In this document: in pieces, positions 1 to 6,199 of the stretch
How positions within the stretch are numbered: the first letter of the stretch is position 1
Layout: each line of letters opens with the position of its first letter
DNA from: Clostridia bacterium
Lineage (GTDB): Bacteria; Bacillota; Clostridia; Oscillospirales; CAG-272
Length of the DNA stretch: 6,216 nt
Direction: 5' to 3'
Assembly: GCA_017379815.1 (NCBI GenBank)
Contig: JAFNVK010000087.1
Coordinates: 1 to 6,216, forward strand
Program-made: the position numbers and the translations under genes
Notes under the pieces: model-generated
What the model was told of the DNA's origin: nothing
Databases searched by the model: none
The model's input: the letters and a program-made list of their open reading frames with translations, nothing else

Positions 1-1219
1 AATACGGCGTGTTGATGAAGATCTCAATGCGGCCGAAATCCACCCAGGTGGCGGCAGGGGAAAGCAGGTAGGTGTATTCGTACACGTCGGGCTCCCAGTC
101 CATGTCCACCGCAGGATAGATGGGCGCGGTGACGGTGTTGACCCGTCTCTGTCCCGGTGCAAAGGTGATCTCGTACTCGTACCAGCGCATCAGTCGGCTG
201 CTGATATCGTTGCCCGGCGCATAATACTCCGTGCGCGAGATCAGGCCGCCCGCGTCCGTATTTCCGTCGAGAGACGCGATCACGGCGTTGTACCAATCCA
301 CCTCGCTCACGCCGCTCTCGGCATACCAATCGGCAAGCGCAAGCTCGCGCAGGGTCTGCGTCTCGGTGCGAAGCAGAGTGACGCTTCCCTCGATCTTCTC
401 AAAGGGATCCAGTCCCCCGTCCTCGTAGAGCGCCCACGCGATCGGCTCGTCAAGAGGCGCACCCAGGACGTAGAGCGAGATCTCGTTCTCGGGCGAAAAA
501 TCCACCCACGTGCCGGCATAGGCCTTTTGAAAATGCGTTTGGTAGATGCGCATCTGCGGGAACCAAACGCGCCGCTCCTCGCCAAAGCCCTCACGCGGAG
601 GGATCAGGAAGGCCGCGCTTGCCGAGGGGTAGTCCTTCTTCTCCACGCCGCTTACGCGGTAGACGTAGCGCGTGACCGTCATCTCGGGCGAGAAGAAGTC
701 GTCGGCGTAGAAATCGTCTGAAAAGTGGGCCAGGGCGCTCTCCAGAGCAAAATCAGAACCATCTCCCAGCGTGTGGCGCACGCGCCGTTCCACGGCCTCA
801 CCGTCCAGCGTGATGGCGTAGGCGGCGGTATCGTCAAAGGGAACGTGCTCCCCCGTTTCGGGATCGAACGCACCGTCCATGTAGTAGGGCTTTTGGCCAA
901 AGGGAAAGAGCAGGCGCGAGGTGACGGTGTAATCCGAGGGATTGTAGAAGGTATATTCCGCCGTTACGCTCGCCTCGTAGGCGGCGTTGTCCTCGGCGCT
1001 TCCGTGAAGCACGGGAAAGTGCGGAAGATCAAAGATCAGCCTCTCCCCCTCCACCACGATCGGGCTCTCGCTCCCCTCGGGCATAAAGGCGCCGGTGGAG
1101 TCCTGACCTTGGAACCAGGTCTGTGCCGAGTTGGCGGACGCGGGAAGGATCAGCGCCGCGGCCGCAAGCAGGCAGAGCAAAAGCAGACCCGCACGGCGTC
1201 GAAAGGATCTTGTTTTCAT
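1..1219 (-). CDS. Secreted protein of unknown function, C-terminus beyond the window
   Basis: I do not recognise a named function. The ATG at 1219-1217 follows an almost perfect Shine-Dalgarno sequence (AAGGAGGTG, 1234-1226) at 8 nt spacing, which fixes the start. The frame stays open for 406 codons to the left edge, so the C-terminus is missing. Residues 1-30 form a classical signal peptide: a basic KTRSFRRR start, a Leu/Ala-rich core and a likely cut after Ala-Ser-Ala (27-29). The mature part is rich in aromatic and acidic residues and looks beta-stranded. Residues about 83-108 contain the pattern EYTFYNPSDYTVTSRLLFPF, and residues about 347-372 and 380-406 contain further strand-like segments (YEYEITFAPG, YTYLLSP). 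This pattern loosely recalls exported DUF4424-like or VIT-like beta-sandwich proteins, but I cannot confirm a family. An anchor could lie in the missing part. It sits 117 bp behind the esterase gene and may share its transcript. Confidence 0.85.
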   Translation of the reverse strand, partial: MKTRSFRRRAGLLLLCLLAAAALILPASANSAQTWFQGQDSTGAFMPEGSESPIVVEGERLIFDLPHFPVLHGSAEDNAAYEASVTAEYTFYNPSDYTVTSRLLFPFGQKPYYMDGAFDPETGEHVPFDDTAAYAITLDGEAVERRVRHTLGDGSDFALESALAHFSDDFYADDFFSPEMTVTRYVYRVSGVEKKDYPSASAAFLIPPREGFGEERRVWFPQMRIYQTHFQKAYAGTWVDFSPENEISLYVLGAPLDEPIAWALYEDGGLDPFEKIEGSVTLLRTETQTLRELALADWYAESGVSEVDWYNAVIASLDGNTDAGGLISRTEYYAPGNDISSRLMRWYEYEITFAPGQRRVNTVTAPIYPAVDMDWEPDVYEYTYLLSPAATWVDFGRIEIFINTPY

Positions 1220-1296
1220 CAAAAGCACCTCCTTTTCGGTTCACTCAATACGTCGTCATTTTGGCAAAAAGGTTACAAGAAAAGCCAAGCATATCC

Positions 1297-1316
1297 TCTG
1301 CCCTCAAAAGGGCAGA
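1297..1316. other. Perfect 8-bp stem-loop between the two left-hand genes
   Basis: TCTGCCCT (1297-1304) and AGGGCAGA (1309-1316) are exact reverse complements around a CAAA loop. The hairpin lies 20 nt after the stop codon of the esterase gene, in the 117-bp gap before the secreted-protein gene. Neither strand has a proper T-run directly after it; on the minus strand GGATATGC follows. It is therefore not a convincing intrinsic terminator. It could be a leaky terminator or an mRNA processing or stability element that lowers expression of the downstream gene. I see no good promoter in the rest of the gap. Confidence 0.5.
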
Positions 1317-1336
1317 CCGCGCGCACGACTTCTGCA

Positions 1337-2314
1337 TCAAGGGCGCGCGCAATAGCTCTCGATCACGCGCTCGGCAAAGAGCTGCCCCAGGCGGATCTCG
1401 CAGAGCGCATCGTAGTGTCCGTAGTCGGGGTCTCCCTCGGGCTCGTAGAGCGTGGTCAGCCCCTCGTCGATGGTCGAGAAATAGAGATTCAAGGGCGAAA
1501 GCTCGGCAAAGCGCCGCTTCGCCTCGTTGACGGCGGGATAAGCAGGCTCGCAATAGGGACCGTCCGAGATGCCCGCGTCGATAAAGTAGATCCCACCCTC
1601 CTCGGCGTAGGGGGCAAGATCCTTTCGCAGATAGGAAACGAAGGCGCACTGGTTGTCAAAATAGCGCTCGCCCTTAAAGTCCGTGGTGTCGGATTCGCCC
1701 TGCATCCAGCAGATCGCCCCGATGCGCGCATCGTAGCCGAGGGACAAAAGATGCTCCATGTTCTCTGTGACAAAGGGAAGAAAGGCGTTGTAGATCGAGC
1801 CCCTTTCCCCTGCGCAAAGCCAGTGATGGTGCAACGAGTAGCCCGACATGGTGTATTTGAGGATCAGAACGGTCTCGTCGGGGTAGGCCTCCGCAAGCGC
1901 GTCCGCCATGCCCACCTCAGGCCCAAAAAAGCCCTCGGCCGCACCGCAGGTCAGATCCACAGGCAGGTATTCGCCCTCTGAGCAGGCGTTGTGATCGTCG
2001 ATGCAATAGTTGATCAGCACCGAGGGGTAGCCCGCACGGTAGCGCGCAAGGTCCTCGGGGGCGGCCGTTTGCTCGAGATACTGCACGATCGAGCTTCCGC
2101 TCGCGTTGCTCTGCCCGAGAAGAAGAATGACCTTCACGCGTTTTCCCTCCCCCTTCGGGAGCGTTTCGGAAAGCGCGTAGTCGGCGTTCATGTCAAGGAT
2201 GACCGTTTCGTCCGTCACGTCCTCCCCGTCATTTTCCGACGTGCAGGAGAAAAAAGACGCACACGCCGCAAGCAGAAGACAAAGGCAAAGCAGACGCCAT
2301 ACCCATTTTTTCAT
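1337..2314 (-). CDS. SGNH/sialate O-acetylesterase-like (SASA) predicted lipoprotein
   Basis: Predicted 325-residue exported carbohydrate esterase of the SASA/CE6-like SGNH fold, a family that removes O-acetyl groups from sugars. Visible motifs: LLGQSNASG (65-73) with the presumed nucleophile Ser69; FGPEVGMADAL (130-140), the conserved block carrying an oxyanion-hole-type Gly; CWMQGESD (202-209), the WxQGESD signature; and DYGH (297-300), the Asp-x-x-His motif with presumed catalytic Asp297 and His300. The N-terminus has a Leu/Cys-rich signal peptide with a lipobox LAAC (15-18) and a second possible lipid-modified Cys at 24. Lipid anchoring to the outer face of the membrane is thus likely. 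The ATG at 2314 is chosen because GAGGAGGTG (2330-2322) precedes it at 9 nt spacing and a promoter lies just upstream. The frame stays open to 2467, but that extension crosses the promoter. The substrate is unknown; acetylated plant or host glycans are plausible. Confidence 0.88.
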   Translation of the reverse strand: MKKWVWRLLCLCLLLAACASFFSCTSENDGEDVTDETVILDMNADYALSETLPKGEGKRVKVILLLGQSNASGSSIVQYLEQTAAPEDLARYRAGYPSVLINYCIDDHNACSEGEYLPVDLTCGAAEGFFGPEVGMADALAEAYPDETVLILKYTMSGYSLHHHWLCAGERGSIYNAFLPFVTENMEHLLSLGYDARIGAICWMQGESDTTDFKGERYFDNQCAFVSYLRKDLAPYAEEGGIYFIDAGISDGPYCEPAYPAVNEAKRRFAELSPLNLYFSTIDEGLTTLYEPEGDPDYGHYDALCEIRLGQLFAERVIESYCARP

Positions 2315-2329
2315 CGAAAAGCACCTCCT

Positions 2330-2344
2330 CGCGGACCACCCGCG
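2330..2344 (-). promoter_or_regulatory. Leader hairpin abutting the esterase Shine-Dalgarno
   Basis: CGCGG (2330-2334) and CCGCG (2340-2344) are exact complements around a 5-nt loop. On the transcript this all-GC 5-bp stem ends at the first base of the GAGGAGGTG ribosome site. It lies wholly within the roughly 35-nt leader set by the promoter upstream. It could help keep the ribosome site single-stranded, or hinder initiation. Neither is shown by the sequence alone. Confidence 0.4.
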
Positions 2345-2356
2345 TTTCTTTTCTCC

Positions 2357-2385
2357 ATTATAGCACAACCCGCCCCCGAAGACAA
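2357..2385 (-). promoter_or_regulatory. Sigma-A-type promoter of the esterase gene
   Basis: The minus strand has TTGTCT (2385-2380) as -35, a 17-nt spacer, and a perfect TATAAT (2362-2357) as -10. The -10 is preceded by TGC, which fits an extended -10. Transcription should start near 2350, giving a leader of about 35 nt to the ATG at 2314. This also supports choosing that ATG over upstream in-frame starts. Confidence 0.8.
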
Positions 2386-2515
2386 GACTTTCTTTTGCAG
2401 CGGCGGGAGGTAAAACAGAAAAAAGGGAAGCACAAATGACGAGCCCCCACAACGAAGGCTTCAACATTAACCGGTAGCAAGGACAATCGACACCGCAAAT
2501 CGCAAAGCATAATCG

Positions 2516-2528
2516 TTGAACCGTTCAA
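2516..2528. promoter_or_regulatory. 13-nt dyad, possible operator
   Basis: TTGAAC-C-GTTCAA is a perfect inverted repeat with 6-nt arms and one central base, the size and symmetry of a small repressor site. It lies about 130 bp upstream of the esterase -35, which is far for direct control. No convincing promoter overlaps it on either strand. It may also be chance. Confidence 0.25.
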
Positions 2529-2560
2529 TTCAGACTGGTTTGTTCGTTGAAAAATAGACA

Positions 2561-2595
2561 GGCGCGCAGCTCATCATACGCTGCGCGCCTTTTTT
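2561..2595 (+). terminator. Strong stem-loop terminator, possibly bidirectional
   Basis: A perfect 10-bp stem, GGCGCGCAGC (2561-2570) with GCTGCGCGCC (2580-2589), encloses a 9-nt loop and is followed by six T (2590-2595) on the plus strand. This is textbook intrinsic termination for plus-strand transcripts. On the minus strand the same hairpin lies about 70 nt after the glycosidase stop codon and is followed by TGTCTATTTTTC, so it can also end the glycosidase transcript, less ideally. No plus-strand gene is visible upstream of it. Confidence 0.8.
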
Positions 2596-2657
2596 GTTCG
2601 CCCCATAAGCAATCCATCCTTAAGGGACGAACACGAATCCATTTTGCTACGGGGATC

Positions 2658-5600
2658 TTACTTACCCTCTCGCTCCTTACGCCGCTTCAGCACATAGACG
2701 ACAGCAACCGCTACAAGAAGTCCAGCGATTCCGACTCCGAGTGCAACCAAGGTCTCGCCCATCACGTTCTTTGGCTGAGGGGTTGCATCAGTGGGCAGGT
2801 CGGTCGAATCGGTCTCGAACTCGGTCTCGGGCTCGGGGAGTTCCGTTCGAGAATCGCCCACCACGATCTCGGGAGTGGGAGCTCCCTCACCTTCGGTATA
2901 GAGCTGAATATCCGTGATCTTGGTCACCGAGTAAGTCTCACCCTGCTTGGGGTTGGTGATCGTCTCGTAGGCAGTGTAATGACTAACGTTCTGTGCGTTG
3001 AGCAACAGCACCTTGACGTAACGGTAGGTCCCTTGCAACGGCTCGTTTCCGCTGCCGGGATAGGCAACGTTGCGGACAGACGTGTCTGTGATAATCGTCC
3101 AGTGGGTGCCATCGTTGGAGCCCTCCACGCGGAAGTGAGGAATGACGGTCCCCTTAAGCGGCGAGATGGTGATATAGGTCAGCTTGTGGGCCGCCCCCAG
3201 ATCAAAGAGGAAGGTCTGGGAGGTGCGGTCAGCGCTGGGCGTCCACACGGTAGTGGGATCGCCATCGTAGAGCCACGACGTATGGTCGATCATGATCTGC
3301 GCCGCCTTGTCGCTGCCCGAATAGGTGATGCCGCCAATTGCCGTCACCTTCTCGGGGGTAACGATGGTACCCGTGGGCGTCTTCTCCGTATAGTTAGGAT
3401 TGAGATCCTCGGGGAGGCTCTCCTCATAGTGCTCCGGCAGTCCGAGGGAGGTCATGAGAAAGACCCAGTCGCGGTTATCGGGCAGCTGGGGCATGGTGTA
3501 GGTACCATTGGTCGTACGGATACCCTTCTCGATGAGAATATACTTACCCGTGCGAGGGTTGAACCAATATGCGTCGTAGGTTTTGGTGTCATCCAGCCGA
3601 TTGAGCTTGCCCAGGCTAAAGATCTCCGGAAGGTTGTAGAAGTAGCCCACGATCAGAGATGCGTCCTCGGTGGTGGCAAGCAGACACTCCTCATTGAGCA
3701 GCATCCTGCTGTAGTGGCGGTTAAAAAAGCGGGGGATCAGCTCATGCCAAGGACCAATGTCCAGGAAAAACTGCCTCATGTAGGACACCTCGAAGGAGCC
3801 CGGCTTATCAAGACCCATATACCACGGTTCGTAGCTATAGGAGGACGTTGCTCCGTACCACCCCGTAAAAACAGAGGTGGAGAAGCAGGATGCCCAGATG
3901 CCGGTAGCGCCATAGGTAAAGCCTGCACTGCCGCAGAGCATAGCGCGCCAGGCGCCGATGCGATTAGCGTCATATCCCGTAAAGGGGCCGCAGTTAATGT
4001 CCTCGTAGTTAGCTTCCGACTCGATGAAGGGCTTATGGAAGCCGGAGCCCTTGGCGTCATAGTAGCTCTTGTAAAAGTCCTTGGACTGCTTCGTGCCCGT
4101 TTGGACGCTCCAGGCGTTTCCATGGCCGCCTTGCACAGTCCATGTGTCATGCCAGTCACTCTCGTCCAAGCGCACAGCGCGCTCGTCGGTGGCTTCCATA
4201 ACGTTCATGTGGGCAGAGTTGGGGTGCTTGTAGCCGTCCAGCTTTTCCACGAGCGCGGCAGCCTCCATATAGCAGTCAAAGGTGGTGTAGCCGGGGGTAG
4301 CGCTCTCCTTCCATGTGTTGATCTCCTGCCCCGTGATCCATACGATGGAGTAGCAGGCATAGCGGGCGACAATATAGCGGGTGAAGCGAAGAAAATCCTC
4401 CAGCTCCATCTTCAACACGGTGGACTGATGACAGCCAAGGCCCAGCGCAATGACAAGGCCCTGCTCGCCAAGATACTCGAACATACCGTCGATCTTTTGG
4501 TTGAAGAGGCGGACGTCGGGATTCGTGTGTCCCCCGGTCAGCCACAGGCCGGGTTCACCGTTGCCGCCCTCAGGAACAAAGTAGGTCTGGTAGACGGTAA
4601 AGCCCTTCTCTATGCGGTTATCGACAATGTGCTTGAACTGGCTGCCGCAATCGCAACCGGGGTAATTGCAGATCGTGGTGGAGACCTGGGTGGGCGCCTG
4701 CCAATTGGTGTCACCCAGCCAGAAGAAGGGGGTGCCGTCAGCGTACTGGTAGTAGCGCTGATCCCTCTCGACAGTAACAAAGCCGTGCTTGGCCAGATCT
4801 GTTTCCTGCGACGTCTTGGTCACAGTAACCTTACCCTCGGCGTGCAGTCCCTTATTGCTTTCGTCCTTACAGGTGATCTTGTAGCTCCACTCGCCCTCCT
4901 TGGTGGGAGAGAAACGCACCGCCCAGACAACGCCGCCCATCCAGAAGCCGGGGAGGGTGATCTGTGTGCCGTCGGTGTGGGTGAAAATCGCGTCGATCTC
5001 GGTGTCGGTGTATGGATTATCATAATCGACCGTGCTGTGCAGAATGATCTCAGCGGGAGACCAGACCTCGGTGGTATAGGTATCCTTAGGCTGCGGCAAT
5101 TCGCCATCCCAAACGTCGTCTCCATCCCAAATGCGGATGGTGAGGTTACGCATCTCCAGCGTGTCAATCACCTCCGTAGGATTGATTTGATCCACACAGA
5201 GAATCCACTCCGAGAGGGCGGAGCTCATGATCTGGTTGCGGGTCAGCTCCATGGTGGTTTCGTAGGTCACGGTCTGATCGTGCCCCAACGCCACGAGTCT
5301 GCTTTGAAACTGCATCATGATATTTCCGGACGAGCGGGAGAACAAGGCGGTGTCTCCACCCAGCGTGGCAGCGTACTCTTTATTCCAGTCTGCGTCTGTC
5401 GCGGCGGTGGAATTGCTGCTTCCGCGCAGAAGAGGACGCACTGCGGCAGAAACGCCTTCCTCCCCTTCCTTCATATGCACCTTAAGCTCGAATGTCAGCT
5501 TGATCAGAACGGAGTTCGCGTCGCCCAGGGCAGCCTTCAGCGCGGGCAGAATATCGCACCCCGCAGAGTACCAGGCTTTGTTTACGTTTGACACGATCGC

Positions 5601-5786
5601 GCCATTCTCTGTGATCAACGTCTTCGGTGAGCCGAATTTTTTGTCCCACACAAGGTCCTCGGCAAAGTTCACGTACATGTCGGCCGTCCGATCCTCCTCC
5701 GCCGAGATAGGCGTGGGAATGACTGCTGTACCCAGTGGAATCATCAATGAGAGTATTAACAGAGCCGCAATGATTCTTCCTTTCAT
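2658..5786 (-). CDS. Membrane-anchored GH140-like (DUF5060-DUF4038) glycoside hydrolase
   Basis: A 1042-residue multidomain surface enzyme. In order: signal peptide (1-29); an unassigned beta-rich domain (about 37-225), possibly a carbohydrate-binding module; DUF5060 (about 238-325); a DUF4038 TIM barrel of the GH140 apiosidase-like type (about 331-683), opening with DGTPFFWLGDTNW; a putative collagen-binding-type beta domain (about 684-783) with FNPRTGKY and DWVFLM; an F5/8C or CBM32-like domain (about 814-965) with LFDLG and RVEGSNDGTHW; a Pro/Glu/Thr-rich stalk (966-1006); one membrane helix (about 1008-1033); and a basic tail KRRKEREGK. Candidate catalytic residues are Glu488 in WITGQE and Glu591 in IESEANYE. 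Characterised GH140 uses an Asp as acid/base, so Glu488 is notable. The ATG at 5786 is preferred: AAAGGA (5801-5796) lies 9 nt upstream and the signal peptide begins there. ATG 5804 and TTG 5807 are in-frame alternatives. It has its own promoter. The substrate is inferred only. Confidence 0.88.
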   Translation of the reverse strand: MKGRIIAALLILSLMIPLGTAVIPTPISAEEDRTADMYVNFAEDLVWDKKFGSPKTLITENGAIVSNVNKAWYSAGCDILPALKAALGDANSVLIKLTFELKVHMKEGEEGVSAAVRPLLRGSSNSTAATDADWNKEYAATLGGDTALFSRSSGNIMMQFQSRLVALGHDQTVTYETTMELTRNQIMSSALSEWILCVDQINPTEVIDTLEMRNLTIRIWDGDDVWDGELPQPKDTYTTEVWSPAEIILHSTVDYDNPYTDTEIDAIFTHTDGTQITLPGFWMGGVVWAVRFSPTKEGEWSYKITCKDESNKGLHAEGKVTVTKTSQETDLAKHGFVTVERDQRYYQYADGTPFFWLGDTNWQAPTQVSTTICNYPGCDCGSQFKHIVDNRIEKGFTVYQTYFVPEGGNGEPGLWLTGGHTNPDVRLFNQKIDGMFEYLGEQGLVIALGLGCHQSTVLKMELEDFLRFTRYIVARYACYSIVWITGQEINTWKESATPGYTTFDCYMEAAALVEKLDGYKHPNSAHMNVMEATDERAVRLDESDWHDTWTVQGGHGNAWSVQTGTKQSKDFYKSYYDAKGSGFHKPFIESEANYEDINCGPFTGYDANRIGAWRAMLCGSAGFTYGATGIWASCFSTSVFTGWYGATSSYSYEPWYMGLDKPGSFEVSYMRQFFLDIGPWHELIPRFFNRHYSRMLLNEECLLATTEDASLIVGYFYNLPEIFSLGKLNRLDDTKTYDAYWFNPRTGKYILIEKGIRTTNGTYTMPQLPDNRDWVFLMTSLGLPEHYEESLPEDLNPNYTEKTPTGTIVTPEKVTAIGGITYSGSDKAAQIMIDHTSWLYDGDPTTVWTPSADRTSQTFLFDLGAAHKLTYITISPLKGTVIPHFRVEGSNDGTHWTIITDTSVRNVAYPGSGNEPLQGTYRYVKVLLLNAQNVSHYTAYETITNPKQGETYSVTKITDIQLYTEGEGAPTPEIVVGDSRTELPEPETEFETDSTDLPTDATPQPKNVMGETLVALGVGIAGLLVAVAVVYVLKRRKEREGK

Positions 5787-5842
5787 GCATTCAGGTCCTT
5801 TCATCAATAGTATCCGATATGGCCGCCATCCTTCTTGGAACT

Positions 5843-5871
5843 ATTATATCATAATACTAAATATTTTTCAA
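5843..5871 (-). promoter_or_regulatory. Near-consensus sigma-A promoter of the glycosidase gene
   Basis: The minus strand has TTGAAA (5871-5866) as -35, an AT-rich spacer of exactly 17 nt, and a perfect TATAAT (5848-5843) as -10. Transcription should begin near 5836, leaving a leader of about 50 nt. The leader contains a short palindrome, ATGGC-C-GCCAT (5819-5829 on the plus strand). The promoter predicts strong, independent expression. Confidence 0.85.
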
Positions 5872-5884
5872 TATAAAATAAAAT

Positions 5885-5909
5885 GCTTTTCGCCCGAAGG
5901 AAGAAAAGC
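5885..5909 (-). terminator. Possible terminator upstream of the glycosidase promoter
   Basis: GCTTTTC (5885-5891) pairs with GAAAAGC (5903-5909); inside, CC and GG can pair around a GAA loop. On the minus strand the hairpin is followed by ATTTTATTTTATAT. This would stop read-through from the tRNA side just before the glycosidase promoter. The T-run is interrupted by A, so the call is moderate. Confidence 0.4.
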
Positions 5910-5918
5910 TACCTTAAC

Positions 5919-6019
5919 TATTCATTCTTCATCAGCGAAGCGACTTCATTCTTCATTATTCATTCAAAATCCGCTTAAGATAAATGAATGATGAATGATG
6001 AATGATGAATAGTGAATAA
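5919..6019. repeat. ATGAATG tandem repeat with an inverted partner
   Basis: Three exact ATGAATG units (5984-6004) are followed by ATGAATA and GTGAATA (6005-6018). To the left, 5945-5965 carries the inverted version (TTCATT-type units). It can pair with about 5983-6003 at roughly 17 of 21 positions around a 16-nt loop. A shorter TTCATT copy lies at 5921-5931. The loop contains AAAATCCGCTT (5966-5976), whose exact reverse complement sits in the tRNA terminator at 6047-6057. The whole resembles a small non-coding intergenic repeat element. No transposase is seen. Confidence 0.65.
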
Positions 6020-6057
6020 TACAAACAAAAATCCGCCTTCTTTCGAAAGCGGATTTT
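6018..6057 (-). terminator. Intrinsic terminator of the tRNA-Asn transcript
   Basis: A perfect 9-bp stem, AAAATCCGC (6028-6036) with GCGGATTTT (6049-6057), surrounds a 12-nt loop. On the minus strand it starts 3 nt after the tRNA CCA end and finishes in TTTTTGTTTGT. Position and tail both fit termination of the tRNA transcript. The stem is nearly symmetric and could act on the plus strand too. Confidence 0.8.
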
Positions 6058-6059
6058 GT

Positions 6060-6136
<77 letters not shown>

Positions 6137-6199
6137 TTATATTCATTTTTTGATGCATATTCTTCCATGCTCTTTTCCGTTGCACGCGCTACACGCGGA

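Larger units (their letters stand above)
2315..2657. other. Intergenic region between esterase and glycosidase genes
   Basis: This 343-bp gap holds no gene I can support. From the left it contains a hairpin touching the esterase ribosome site (2330-2344), the esterase promoter (2357-2385), a weak minus-strand hairpin candidate, a 13-nt dyad (2516-2528), and the strong terminator (2561-2595). The weak hairpin pairs GAAGC at 2462-2458 with GCTTC at 2431-2427 across a 26-nt loop, and is followed by six T on the minus strand. A second, bulged hairpin (GTTCGCCC 2596-2603 with GGG-A-CGAAC 2624-2632) lies between the terminator and the glycosidase stop codon. Short open frames here lack a convincing ribosome site. 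Confidence 0.6.

Noticed and set aside
1261..1288. TTGGC...GCCAA inverted repeat in the gap before the secreted-protein gene
   Set aside because: Only 5 bp with an 18-nt loop, no T-run and no matching promoter; likely chance.
725..1981. 418-codon open frame on the plus strand
   Set aside because: It runs antiparallel across two minus-strand genes and their intergenic gap, with no domain, signal peptide or ribosome site.
2315..2467. N-terminal extension of the esterase to an upstream start
   Set aside because: The extension crosses the TTGTCT/TATAAT promoter and ignores the strong ribosome site and signal peptide at 2314.
2434..2475. 13-codon plus-strand ORF beginning at the ATG at 2435
   Set aside because: It is very short, with only a weak AGGGAAG sequence upstream and no promoter; nothing marks it as coding.
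2547..5591. 1014-codon open frame on the plus strand
   Set aside because: It lies antiparallel to the glycosidase gene, whose domains are clear. Its translation is low-complexity Gly/Val/His/Arg-rich text with no recognisable domain, and no ribosome site precedes it. It is a codon-bias shadow.
5317..5991. 224-codon open frame on the plus strand
   Set aside because: It overlaps the 5' end of the glycosidase gene antiparallel and reads through its promoter and the repeat region; no protein family is visible.
5919..6019. CRISPR-like repeats
   Set aside because: The units are 7 nt and contiguous without spacers, so this is a simple tandem repeat.
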